From: an uncultured Bacilli bacterium
Lineage (GTDB): Bacteria; Bacillota_I; Bacilli_A; RF39; UBA660
Assembly (NCBI GenBank): GCA_947632295.1
Contig: CANROQ010000009.1
Span: 1-13,712 of the forward strand
Length of the DNA stretch: 13,712 nucleotides
Direction: 5' to 3'
Positions within the stretch are counted from its first letter, which is position 1. Each line of letters starts with the position of its first letter. The position numbers and the translations under genes are program-made. Shown here piece by piece: positions 1 through 6,682 of this stretch. Under the pieces are notes generated by a model that had not been told where the DNA came from, did not search any database, and saw only the letters and a program-made list of their open reading frames with translations.

Positions 1-182
1 AAATGAGACATTTTCGTAAAATTCATGAAATAGTTATAAAATTTGATTAAATTTGTTGTAAAAAACCGAAACTTAAATATTTATAAACCTTGCGTATTTA
101 ACAAATTTATTATAAAATAATAAACATTATAATTTTATCTTAATTAATGTGTAAAATTATATTGTAAACCCAATGCGAATGA
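1..182. other. AT-rich left edge, no intact gene
   Basis: One frame is open from position 3 and stops with TAA at 48-50. It could be the last 15 codons of a gene entering from the left, but it is far too short to judge. The rest is extremely AT-rich, with no convincing terminator hairpin. A TTGCGT at 90-95 and TAAAAT at 113-118, spaced 17 bp, could be a weak upstream promoter for the dockerin operon. Confidence 0.3.
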
Positions 183-212
183 TTGACTAAATATTTAAAT
201 TTACTATATAAT
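183..212 (+). promoter_or_regulatory. Promoter of the dockerin-cohesin operon
   Basis: A -35 TTGACT (183-188) and a perfect -10 TATAAT (207-212) are separated by 18 bp. Transcription would start near 219, giving a leader of about 19 bases. The ribosome binding site AGGCAGGA ends at 230, seven bases before the ATG at 238. This is a normal housekeeping-sigma promoter by sequence. Confidence 0.7.
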
Positions 213-237
213 ATATTTAGAAAGGCAGGAACGTAAT

Positions 238-1701
238 ATGAAAAAAATTGTTAATTATATCATGTTAACTATTATGATGTTTTGCAGTTGTACATTTACT
301 ATTAATGCTTTAGAGAAAGAAGAAAATCCAATTATAGATTTTGAACAAGAAATTAATATAATGAAAGAAAATACAAATACAAATATTCAAAAACTTAATG
401 AATGGTATAATACTTATCGTGATGATTTAATAAAAATTAGTAATAGTGAATTATTTGATAATATAATTACTGATGTAGAAGAAGGCAATATTTCAAAGGT
501 TTTTGACTTATTATTAGAAAAATTAGGTGATAGTGATGCTGCTTTAGCATTAAAAGACTTAAGAATCGATTTTGAAAAATTTATCGATGATTTTACTATT
601 TATGAAAATAGATTATATAATTATTTTTTAGATAATAGTGAAACAGCAACTTTAGATACCTTAAAAGAAGCATATGATGTATTAAAGTTGCCATTTTCTA
701 TTATGATGAATATTTATTTTGATTGCTATAATACATTATTAAAAACAAATTTAAATAATTTTCAAGATAATGAATTAGAACAAAAAATTAATTATTGGTA
801 TATAGAACTTGAAATGAGTATGCGCAATTATGATAGAGTATTATCTTTATTTGATAATAAAATAAATTCATGGCAAAAAGTTATTAATCAATTAGGCTTT
901 AATATTGGATTTAATAAAATTCTTTTCGATATTATGTTAGATATGGATATTGATCCTTATATAGAAAAGATGAGTAATTTATTTTTTGAAACATATGATA
1001 CACATTTTGAAAAATCACTTAATAATGTTAAAGTTGATATTGCAAAAGTAACTGAAAATTTGGAACTTTCAATTGAAGAAAAAAATACGGAAATTTATAA
1101 TAAAATAGAATTAAGTAATTACAATGAAATAAAAAATAAAGTTATTGAAAACTTAAATAAACTAAATTTACAAGATACATATTTAACTGTTAGAGTTGAT
1201 GAATTAAAAGAACATATATCTAAAACTATAGATAAAAGCATTAATGATTTAAAAAAATTATTATTAGTAGATGAATATGATATTTTGTTTAAAAATATAG
1301 AAAATATGAGTGATGATATCACAATCGATCGTATGAAAAATTTAATTATTTTAAATCATGAATATTTGTACGATGATTTTGTTAATACCTTCAAAGCCAA
1401 TAACGGTGAATTAAAATTTGATAATGTGTATGAAGATGGCAATAAAAATAAAAAAATAGGTACTAAATCTATTGTTAGTATTTATCAAGATGTTATTCAA
1501 AAAACATTATATAATGTCATTTTAAAAGGTGATGTTAGAGCTAATGGAATTATAGATGTATCTGATGTTACTTATATGATTAAATCAGTTTTATCAAAGA
1601 AAAATTTTGATGAATATGAAATGTTGGCTGGTGATATCAATTTAGATAATAAAATTGATATTTCAGATGTTACTGCAACAATTAAGAAGGCTTTAAGTTA
1701 A
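238..1701 (+). CDS. Secreted helical protein with C-terminal type I dockerin
   Basis: This 487-residue protein starts with a signal peptide (Lys-Lys, then a hydrophobic stretch of residues 5-23, probable cut after Ala24). Residues about 30-400 are charged, Asn/Lys/Glu/Ile-rich and look almost wholly helical, with coiled-coil-like stretches. I recognise no enzyme domain there. Residues 429-487 form a type I dockerin: two calcium-loop repeats, Asp432-Asn436-Asp440-Asp443 and Asp466-Asn468-Asp470-Asp474-Asp477, each followed by a helix. Dockerins bind cohesins tightly in a calcium-dependent way. The next gene, 13 bases downstream, encodes a membrane-anchored cohesin-like protein, so I infer that this protein is exported and held at the cell surface by its neighbour. 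The first repeat has Arg434 where Asn or Asp is usual. The dockerin call is firm; the role of the helical body is unknown. Confidence 0.85.
   Translation: MKKIVNYIMLTIMMFCSCTFTINALEKEENPIIDFEQEINIMKENTNTNIQKLNEWYNTYRDDLIKISNSELFDNIITDVEEGNISKVFDLLLEKLGDSDAALALKDLRIDFEKFIDDFTIYENRLYNYFLDNSETATLDTLKEAYDVLKLPFSIMMNIYFDCYNTLLKTNLNNFQDNELEQKINYWYIELEMSMRNYDRVLSLFDNKINSWQKVINQLGFNIGFNKILFDIMLDMDIDPYIEKMSNLFFETYDTHFEKSLNNVKVDIAKVTENLELSIEEKNTEIYNKIELSNYNEIKNKVIENLNKLNLQDTYLTVRVDELKEHISKTIDKSINDLKKLLLVDEYDILFKNIENMSDDITIDRMKNLIILNHEYLYDDFVNTFKANNGELKFDNVYEDGNKNKKIGTKSIVSIYQDVIQKTLYNVILKGDVRANGIIDVSDVTYMIKSVLSKKNFDEYEMLAGDINLDNKIDISDVTATIKKALS
1522..1698 (+). other. Dockerin domain (two F-hand repeats)
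   Basis: The two repeats, GDVRANGIIDVSDV and GDINLDNKIDISDV, are 34 residues apart. Each has the Asp-x-Asn-x-Asp-type loop and a following helix starting with Ser-Asp-Val-Thr. The duplicated structure at an extreme C-terminus is diagnostic of type I dockerins. Confidence 0.85.
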
Positions 1702-1714
1702 AAGGGGTTAAAAA

Positions 1715-2716
1715 ATGAAAAAAATAATATATTTTATAATAACAGCGTTTTTACTGACAGTTTTTCCAACTGTTAGTTTTGCTGAAGAAACAGGTAGTGC
1801 CTTTTTAAATGGAGATAGCTCTGCTTATGCCGGTGATACAATAACACTTACTTTAGGTTTTAATGCTTCAAAAGCAATTGCTGGTGTAGAGTATGTTATT
1901 TCTAGTGATGGATGTATAGAATCAGTAAAAATTGATTCATTGAATGGCACTTCAGTTTCTAATGTTAATGGAAATGTTATGCAAACTGTATTTTCTATGC
2001 AAGGACTTGATAGTGGTATGGCTTGGGCAAGTATTTCAGCAAAAATTAGCGATGATGCAGCAATAGGTAGTACAGGTAATGTTAGAATTACTGCAATTGG
2101 TTTAAGTTTAGATGATGTGGCTGCTACAACCTATATTCAAGATGTTTCAAAACAAATTACTGTTGTAGAAAAACCAGCACCACAACCACAACAACAACCA
2201 CAACAACAACCTCAAACACAACAAAATAATCAACAACAAAATAATAATCAACAGCAAAATAATCAGGAAACAAAATCGAATGATGCTCAACTTAAAGAAT
2301 TGAAAATAAATGGTATTGATGATTTTGAATTTAATCCTGAAGTATATGAATATGAAATAACTGTAGGTAATGATATTGAAAAATTAGAAATTGAAGCCGT
2401 TACTAATAATGAAAAAGCAAATTTTGAAATTGCTGGTAATGAAGAATTAATTATGGGAGAAAATATTATAACTATTACAGTAACTGCTGAAGATAGTACA
2501 CAACAAGTATATACATTAAAAGTTACACGTACTGAAGAAGATACTACTGAAATAAAAAAAGATGATAAAGATAATCAAAAAGAACATCATACTAATACTG
2601 AAAATAAAAAAGATAATGAAAAAATGATATGGATTGTCATGACATTCTCACTTTTATTTGTGATTATTGCCGAAACTGCATATCTTATATATGATAAAAA
2701 GAAAAGACAAATGTAA
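1715..2716 (+). CDS. Membrane-anchored cohesin-like protein with cadherin-like domain
   Basis: This 333-residue surface protein has a signal peptide (1-23, cut after Ser-Phe-Ala). Residues 26-150 have the cohesin pattern: AYAGDTITLTLGF, then a hydrophobic strand leading into GVEYVIS, a central MAWASISAKIS strand, and a closing TGNVRITAIGL strand. Residues 152-186 are a Pro/Gln/Asn linker. Residues 189-272 match the cadherin-like beta-sandwich family (Pfam Cadherin-like, PF12733), with LKELKINGIDDFEFNPEVYEY near its start and YTLKVTR at its end. A charged stretch leads to a transmembrane helix (304-326) and the cytoplasmic tail DKKKRQM. There is no LPxTG motif, so anchoring is by the helix. 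It is in one operon with the dockerin gene (RBS AAAGGGG overlapping the upstream stop). The likely job is to display a cohesin that captures the dockerin protein. The cohesin call is by pattern and needs a profile search. Confidence 0.75.
   Translation: MKKIIYFIITAFLLTVFPTVSFAEETGSAFLNGDSSAYAGDTITLTLGFNASKAIAGVEYVISSDGCIESVKIDSLNGTSVSNVNGNVMQTVFSMQGLDSGMAWASISAKISDDAAIGSTGNVRITAIGLSLDDVAATTYIQDVSKQITVVEKPAPQPQQQPQQQPQTQQNNQQQNNNQQQNNQETKSNDAQLKELKINGIDDFEFNPEVYEYEITVGNDIEKLEIEAVTNNEKANFEIAGNEELIMGENIITITVTAEDSTQQVYTLKVTRTEEDTTEIKKDDKDNQKEHHTNTENKKDNEKMIWIVMTFSLLFVIIAETAYLIYDKKKRQM
2171..2272 (+). repeat. CAA/CCA-rich low-complexity linker coding repeat
   Basis: A stretch of mostly CAA, CCA and AAT codons encodes a flexible Pro/Gln/Asn spacer between the cohesin-like and cadherin-like domains. 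It is prone to slippage, so length variation between strains is plausible. Confidence 0.8.
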
Positions 2717-2723
2717 ATACTAG

Positions 2724-2750
2724 AAAGATAGCAAAATTTGCTATCTTTTT
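2724..2750. terminator. Bidirectional terminator between convergent genes
   Basis: A perfect 12-bp inverted repeat (AAAGATAGCAAA at 2724-2735, TTTGCTATCTTT at 2737-2748) is followed by T's on the plus strand and, read in reverse, also ends in a T-run. It lies 7 bases after the cohesin gene stop and 6 bases after the minus-strand gene stop, so it can end both transcripts. Confidence 0.85.
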
Positions 2751-2756
2751 GTATCA

Positions 2757-3584
2757 TTAAACAGCATTTATAAATTTTTGGTATTCGTTTAAAAAATTAA
2801 TATTTTGATGGTAATTTTTTATTAAATTTTTCCATTGAACTACATATATATCATATATAGAGTTAGTCATTTTATGATTATTATCAATATCTTTAAAAAG
2901 ATAAATTATATCATAACTATTTTTATTTATAATACATAAATTAATTAGAATATCTAATATTTTTTTTGCATCATCGTTATTATTAATATTTATTTTATCA
3001 ATATTAATATCAATAGAGTTTAAATCTTTTTCTAAAAAATTATATAATTTTTGACAATTTTTATAAAATGTTTCAATTGTAAATAATATATAATTTTGTT
3101 TAAAATAATTAATTTGATTATTATCTCCTATATATTTTTTACATAATAAAAACTCATTGTTATTATTAATAAAAATTAATTTCAAAATTATTTCTCTTAA
3201 AATTACGAATGTAAATTTATTATTAAAAAATGTAATATAGTTATCTAGTATTTGAAGAAATTGTTCTTCTGATGTTAGATAATTTTTATTTTTATCGAGA
3301 TAAGAATTAATTATAACTGTTTCATCATTTAGTTTATTTATAAATTTATCGAGATAATTATCATTAAATAATTGCCAAATATTACCAATATTTTGTAAAT
3401 TAGAAGTAAGTAAAACATTTTTAACATTTTGTTTTCTAATCGAGATGCCATTTATTTCTAATTTAGAATAGGAACTATCGTCTTTAATAGCTATGAAAAT
3501 AGCGTCAATATTTTTTAATTTAGTTTGAAAATAAGAATCTTTATAAGGAATTAATTTTAAATAAATAACATTATTTTCATTCAT
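2757..3584 (-). CDS. Unrecognised Asn/Ile/Lys-rich cytoplasmic protein; true start probably upstream
   Basis: I do not recognise this protein. From the first ATG it has 275 residues, no signal peptide and no transmembrane helix. It is very rich in Asn, Ile and Lys, with an apparently beta-rich N-terminal part (about 1-60) and a helical remainder. The frame stays open 51 codons upstream of the ATG, back to a TAG at 3741-3743, and the extra residues (for example YTIYKFKNTILIKTKDKEYT) continue the same strand-like pattern into the annotated start. A good ribosome binding site, AGAAAGGA (3742-3735), sits before the extension, but no ATG, GTG or TTG lies in frame. An ATC codon at 3725-3723 is at proper spacing. 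The ATG at 3584 has no clear binding site. It is transcribed divergently from the double-HTH regulator at 3877, which may control it. The base composition is even more AT-rich than its neighbours. Confidence 0.7.
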   Translation of the reverse strand: MNENNVIYLKLIPYKDSYFQTKLKNIDAIFIAIKDDSSYSKLEINGISIRKQNVKNVLLTSNLQNIGNIWQLFNDNYLDKFINKLNDETVIINSYLDKNKNYLTSEEQFLQILDNYITFFNNKFTFVILREIILKLIFINNNNEFLLCKKYIGDNNQINYFKQNYILFTIETFYKNCQKLYNFLEKDLNSIDINIDKININNNDDAKKILDILINLCIINKNSYDIIYLFKDIDNNHKMTNSIYDIYVVQWKNLIKNYHQNINFLNEYQKFINAV

Positions 3585-3734
3585 TATATTTAAAGTGTAT
3601 TCTTTATCTTTAGTTTTAATTAAAATAGTATTTTTAAACTTATAAATAGTGTAATTAGTTTGTTTTTTTTGATTTAAATTTATTAGTTTAGTTAGTTGTT
3701 CATTTAAAATATTATTAGTATTGATAGTATCAAT

Positions 3735-3742
3735 TCCTTTCT
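3735..3742 (-). promoter_or_regulatory. Ribosome binding site placing the minus-strand gene start upstream
   Basis: AGAAAGGA on the minus strand lies nine bases before an in-frame ATC codon (3725-3723) and about 150 bases before the first in-frame ATG. It argues that translation starts here, from an unusual codon or after a sequence change at the start. Confidence 0.5.
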
Positions 3743-3781
3743 AATTATCATTAAAAATTTTAATTGACATGAATTTGTTTT

Positions 3782-3792
3782 ATTATATCACA
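3782..3792 (-). promoter_or_regulatory. Extended -10 promoter of the minus-strand gene
   Basis: TGTGATATAAT reads on the minus strand from 3792 to 3782 and contains the extended -10 TG-A-TATAAT. No good -35 is seen at 17 bp. The predicted start is near 3775, some 33 bases before the AGAAAGGA ribosome binding site. The same 11-mer occurs at 4355-4365 on the plus strand. Confidence 0.55.
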
Positions 3793-3816
3793 TTTTTAGA
3801 AATATGTTTCTTAATT

Positions 3817-3844
3817 AGGACAAAAGTTAGCATATTGTTATATT
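3817..3844 (+). promoter_or_regulatory. Probable promoter of the double-HTH regulator, with GGACAA direct repeat
   Basis: AGGACA (3817-3822) and TATATT (3839-3844) are spaced 16 bp and form a plausible promoter. GGACAA occurs at 3818-3823 and again at 3849-3854, 31 bp apart, about three helical turns. This spacing would suit an autoregulatory operator for the downstream HTH protein; that role is inference. Confidence 0.4.
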
Positions 3845-3876
3845 AGTGGGACAATTAATATAGGTGGTATAGTAGT

Positions 3877-4311
3877 ATGAATAAATATAAGAAGATTAAA
3901 GACTTGCGTGAAGATCATGATTATACTCAAGAATTTGTGGCAAATTATTTACAAGTCAAGAGGTCTACTTATGCAAATTGGGAAAATGGTGATGTTTCAA
4001 TTCCTTTAAAAATAGTTGATAAGTTGTCATTGCTATATAATGTTCCTTTATCTTTTTTATTAGGTATATCGCCTAAAAAAGAAAATGAAAAAATTAATCC
4101 TATGATATATGATAATGTTTTAAGTAATTTAAATAAATTGAAAGAAAATAATAAATATAGTTATCAAAAAATAGCTGAAGCTTTAGGAGTATCGCGTTCT
4201 CAATGTTATAAATATTATAAAGGTATTTGTACTATTCCAACACATATTATGATTTCACTATATGATTTTTATAAAGTAGATATTGATCGTTTATGTGGCA
4301 AAATTTCTTAA
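3877..4311 (+). CDS. Transcriptional regulator with two tandem HTH_XRE domains
   Basis: This 144-residue cytoplasmic protein consists of two lambda-repressor-like (XRE) DNA-binding domains and a short connector. The first domain (about 5-63) has the helix-turn-helix TQEFVANYLQVKRSTYANWE at 17-36, preceded by the typical IKDLRED helix. The second (about 80-140) has SYQKIAEALGVSRSQCYKYY at 95-114. Single-domain XRE proteins usually dimerise, so a tandem pair in one chain may bind as a pseudo-dimer or bring together two sites. There is no ligand or peptidase domain. The RBS AGGTGG is nine bases from the ATG. The gene is divergent from the unrecognised minus-strand gene and ends in its own terminator, so it is monocistronic. 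Likely targets are its own promoter and the divergent one. Confidence 0.85.
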   Translation: MNKYKKIKDLREDHDYTQEFVANYLQVKRSTYANWENGDVSIPLKIVDKLSLLYNVPLSFLLGISPKKENEKINPMIYDNVLSNLNKLKENNKYSYQKIAEALGVSRSQCYKYYKGICTIPTHIMISLYDFYKVDIDRLCGKIS

Positions 4312-4327
4312 ATATGATAATTTATTC

Positions 4328-4353
4328 GCAAATCGATTTAGATTTGCTTTTTT
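4328..4353 (+). terminator. Terminator of the double-HTH regulator gene
   Basis: The stem GCAAATC (4328-4334) pairs with GATTTGC (4341-4347) around a six-base loop and is followed by six T's. It lies 17 bases after the stop codon. Its right arm overlaps the -35 of the next promoter. Confidence 0.8.
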
Positions 4354-4365
4354 GTGTGATATAAT
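4337..4365 (+). promoter_or_regulatory. Extended -10 promoter of the lipoprotein-SUFU operon, built into the terminator
   Basis: TTTAGA (4337-4342) and TGATATAAT (4357-4365) are arranged with 17 bp between -35 and TATAAT. The -35 lies in the loop and right arm of the preceding terminator hairpin. Predicted transcription start is near 4372, giving a leader of about 46 bases with AGAGGTGA just before the ATG. Confidence 0.7.
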
Positions 4366-4417
4366 GATAGTAGATTTCAAAAATTATTTTTTAATTATTT
4401 AAAAGAGGTGAATTTTA

Positions 4418-5068
4418 ATGCGAAAATTATTGTTATTTATTATGTTTAGTATATTATGTTTAAATGTTTTAGGATGCTCTACAAATGGTGTGACAATAGA
4501 AGATTTAAATCGTATTCAAGATAAAATAAGTGAATATTTTACTGATAATAACGAATATACCAATTTAGTAGGATATGGAATTGATACTGAAAATAAAGTA
4601 GTAGTGGTTACTTTGATTGATAATAGTGAAAAACAACAAGAATGGTTTAAGAAAAATGTTATAAATTCTAAATATATTAAGTTTGAACAAGGTGGTCCAT
4701 ATACTACATCAAAAATAACATTAGGTGATAAGGCTATAGAAATAAAACAAAAAGATAATTGTGATAATGAAATAGATGAATATTATGATTTTAATGTTGG
4801 TAAAGTATATTTAGTGTGTTTAGATGAGGTTATGCTAACAGATTTAGATGTTACTAATCCATTGAGTGAATATTTTTCTAAAACTTTTCAAACGTTTGAT
4901 GATGCTATCGAATCTTTAACTGAGAATATGAATATAAAAGGACTTATCAAAGATGGTGGAACGACAATTTATCAAAAAAATAATTTAACTATTATTAGAT
5001 GTAATACCATAGATGGCAATAAAGATGTTTATATTGGAAGTAAATTAGAAACTAATTACTGTAAATAG
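4418..5068 (+). CDS. Lipoprotein of unknown function, first gene of the SUFU operon
   Basis: The 216-residue product has a lipoprotein signal: Arg-Lys, a hydrophobic core and the lipobox VLGC with Cys20 as the lipidation site. It would sit on the outer face of the membrane. Residues about 28-95 form an alpha/beta-looking unit containing a strand pair (LVGYGID, KVVVVTLIDNS) and a helix with WFKKN. The C-terminal part (about 160-215) carries the motif LIKDGG...IY...IIRCN..DG..DVYI with Cys195 and a final Cys215. The same module is present in the lipoprotein at 5763 (its residues 86-136), so the two are paralogous there and the cysteines may pair after export. The ribosome binding site AGAGGTGA is strong. 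The stop is 13 bases before the SUFU gene. No enzymatic motif is visible and I assign no function. Confidence 0.8.
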   Translation: MRKLLLFIMFSILCLNVLGCSTNGVTIEDLNRIQDKISEYFTDNNEYTNLVGYGIDTENKVVVVTLIDNSEKQQEWFKKNVINSKYIKFEQGGPYTTSKITLGDKAIEIKQKDNCDNEIDEYYDFNVGKVYLVCLDEVMLTDLDVTNPLSEYFSKTFQTFDDAIESLTENMNIKGLIKDGGTTIYQKNNLTIIRCNTIDGNKDVYIGSKLETNYCK

Positions 5069-5081
5069 AAAGGATAAAATT

Positions 5082-5753
5082 ATGGGATTATTAGATAAAT
5101 TTAAAAAGAAAAATACAGTTAAAACTGAAGTAGAAAATAAGGATATTCAAGATATCGGTTGGGAAGCTATAACTGCTGCTTTTGAAAAAGTTTATCCTAA
5201 TCAGCAAAATCCAAAACATTATGCAGCACTTATTAAGTGGCGTTTAGGTGGTAATGATCCACTTGATGGTATTAGTATTTATGATGGTGGTGATTATTGG
5301 CATTTTGTCACTTATGGGCTATCGGAATTATATGAAAAAGAAAGTGACAATAAAGAAATTAGTGGCTATGGTATGGAATTTACCTTTAAGTTAAAAAAAG
5401 ATAATTATGAAAATGAAGAATTAGAGATTAAATGTGTTTGTGGCATTTTACAATCACTTGCAAGAATTACTTTTACGCAAGGAGAGATATTTAAATCTTT
5501 TGAATATGTTTATACAGGACAAACTGTAGGTATCGATGCTAAACAAAAATCCAATATAACAGGATTTATTACTATACCAGATAGTTCGGTTGATAGTATT
5601 GAAACAAAAAATGGTAAAGTTGATTTTGTTGAATTTATTGGGGTTACTAATGAGGAAATAAAGGCTGTTCATGATAAAACTTTGACTGTATCCGAATTAT
5701 ATGAGAGGCTAAAAACTGATGTTACTAGTTATAATAGACAGTCAGTAATATAG
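5082..5753 (+). CDS. SUFU (suppressor of fused) domain protein
   Basis: This 223-residue protein has no signal peptide; it starts with a short basic amphipathic segment (MGLLDKFKKK). Residues 26-150 carry the hallmarks of the SUFU family (PF05076): a Trp-Glu-Ala-Ile helix, HYAALIKWRLGGNDPLDGIS, then YWHFVTYGLSELYEKES, SGYGMEFTFKL and ILQSLARITF. In bacteria, SUFU proteins have been proposed as immunity proteins against secreted nucleic-acid-degrading toxins of polymorphic toxin systems; other roles are open. No toxin gene is visible within this window. It is sandwiched between two related lipoprotein genes, 13 bases after one and with its stop overlapping the binding site of the next, so the three are almost certainly co-expressed. 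The family call is firm, the function is not. The ribosome binding site is AGAAAGGA near 5067-5074. Confidence 0.9.
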   Translation: MGLLDKFKKKNTVKTEVENKDIQDIGWEAITAAFEKVYPNQQNPKHYAALIKWRLGGNDPLDGISIYDGGDYWHFVTYGLSELYEKESDNKEISGYGMEFTFKLKKDNYENEELEIKCVCGILQSLARITFTQGEIFKSFEYVYTGQTVGIDAKQKSNITGFITIPDSSVDSIETKNGKVDFVEFIGVTNEEIKAVHDKTLTVSELYERLKTDVTSYNRQSVI

Positions 5754-5762
5754 GTGAGAATA

Positions 5763-6527
5763 ATGAAAAAAAGTATATTAATGTTATTATGTGGAATTGT
5801 TTTAATTAGTACTACGGCTTGTAATAATTCAAACGAAGATGAAAAAGTTGAAAATGAAAAATTTATGTTAGGGACAACAATCGATGATGGTCGTCTAATT
5901 TCGTTAACTTTTTCTGTACCTTATATAAAAGGAAATGAACAATTATATCTAGATGAGAGTTTTTTAGATGGAACTATAACTGTCGAAGAGTTTACTAGTA
6001 AATTAGAGCATATCGATACTCTAAGAGATGGTGGTTCGAAAATTTATAAATACAATAAAAGTAAAAAAATCTTTGGCGATTCTAACTTTTATGTAATCTC
6101 CTGCAATAGTACAGATGGTATTCGTGATGTATTTATTGCGAAAAATAAAGATCTATTATTAGATAAATGTAGTATTAAAATAGATGATTTAACCGGTGTT
6201 TCTATGGCAATTAAAGAAGGTACTCTAACAAGAAAGAGTGCTACTGTTATCATAACTGATACTAGTGATAGAGAAAATATTTATGGTGAATTTTATAAAA
6301 TCGAAAAAAAAGAAAACAATAAGTGGGTAGAATTAGAACCATTGCAAGAAAGATTTTTTAATGATATTGGTTATGTTGTAGGCGAAGAAAATACTTTACA
6401 ATTAGATATTAATTGGGAAAGTAATTATGGCGAATTAGAAAATGGTGAATATCGTATTGTGAAAGATACTAGTGAAGCTGGGGAAGGTACTGTTCATTAT
6501 CTAACAGTTGAATTTACAATTGAATAA
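5763..6527 (+). CDS. Lipoprotein with shared Cys module and C-terminal Ig-like domain
   Basis: I place the start at the ATG at 5763, five bases after AGGTGA (5752-5757), not at an in-frame GTG at 5754, which lies inside that binding site. The product has 254 residues with a lipobox ending at Cys20. Residues about 74-136 repeat the module of the lipoprotein at 4418: LRDGGSKIY, then VISCN (Cys114), STDG, DVFI and a later Cys136. Residues about 145-254 look like an immunoglobulin-type beta-sandwich: TGVSMAIKEGTLTRKSATVI, a KWVELEPL strand, then YGELENGEYRIVKD and a closing YLTVEFTI strand. This matches what I recall of bacterial Ig-like domains found on lipoproteins (Pfam Big_14 type). It is the last gene of the three-gene operon; a 155-base gap follows. 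Confidence 0.8.
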   Translation: MKKSILMLLCGIVLISTTACNNSNEDEKVENEKFMLGTTIDDGRLISLTFSVPYIKGNEQLYLDESFLDGTITVEEFTSKLEHIDTLRDGGSKIYKYNKSKKIFGDSNFYVISCNSTDGIRDVFIAKNKDLLLDKCSIKIDDLTGVSMAIKEGTLTRKSATVIITDTSDRENIYGEFYKIEKKENNKWVELEPLQERFFNDIGYVVGEENTLQLDINWESNYGELENGEYRIVKDTSEAGEGTVHYLTVEFTIE

Positions 6528-6682
6528 AAGTTTTATTGGCAAACTGTACAAGTATCGAATATATAAAATATAACGATAAATTATTATATAGAATAATTCA
6601 GTTATAAAAATAATTGGCTGAAAATAAAACTAGATAATAGTTATTAAAAAATAATTTTTTAATTTAGAAAGAAGGTTTAGTA

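Noticed and set aside
48..109. 10-bp inverted repeat TAAATTTGTT / AACAAATTTA
   Set aside because: The arms are nearly all A/T and 42 bp apart in a very AT-rich stretch; chance is a good explanation.
1119..1322. Minus-strand open frame within the dockerin gene, and similar ones at 5454-5672, 6842-7099, 8044-8504, 9798-9992 and 13156-13341
   Set aside because: They lie opposite well-supported genes, lack binding sites and encode low-complexity Ile/Phe/Ser-rich strings, so they are shadows.
238..2716. Part of a cellulosome
   Set aside because: Only the dockerin-cohesin pair is present. No catalytic or carbohydrate-binding domain is seen in either protein, so degradation of polysaccharides is not supported.
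3764..3792. TTGACA at 3764-3769 as the -35 of a plus-strand promoter
   Set aside because: No acceptable -10 lies 16-18 bp downstream; the TATA-like bases there are better explained as the minus-strand extended -10.
5754..5762. GTG start for the second lipoprotein
   Set aside because: This GTG is inside the AGGTGA binding site of the ATG at 5763, and starting there adds three residues before a normal lipoprotein signal.
6536..6567. Promoter TTGGCA with TATA-like -10 before the anchored protein gene
   Set aside because: Spacing is 18-20 bp with a poor -10, and similar strings are frequent in this AT-rich gap; it is not strong enough to list.
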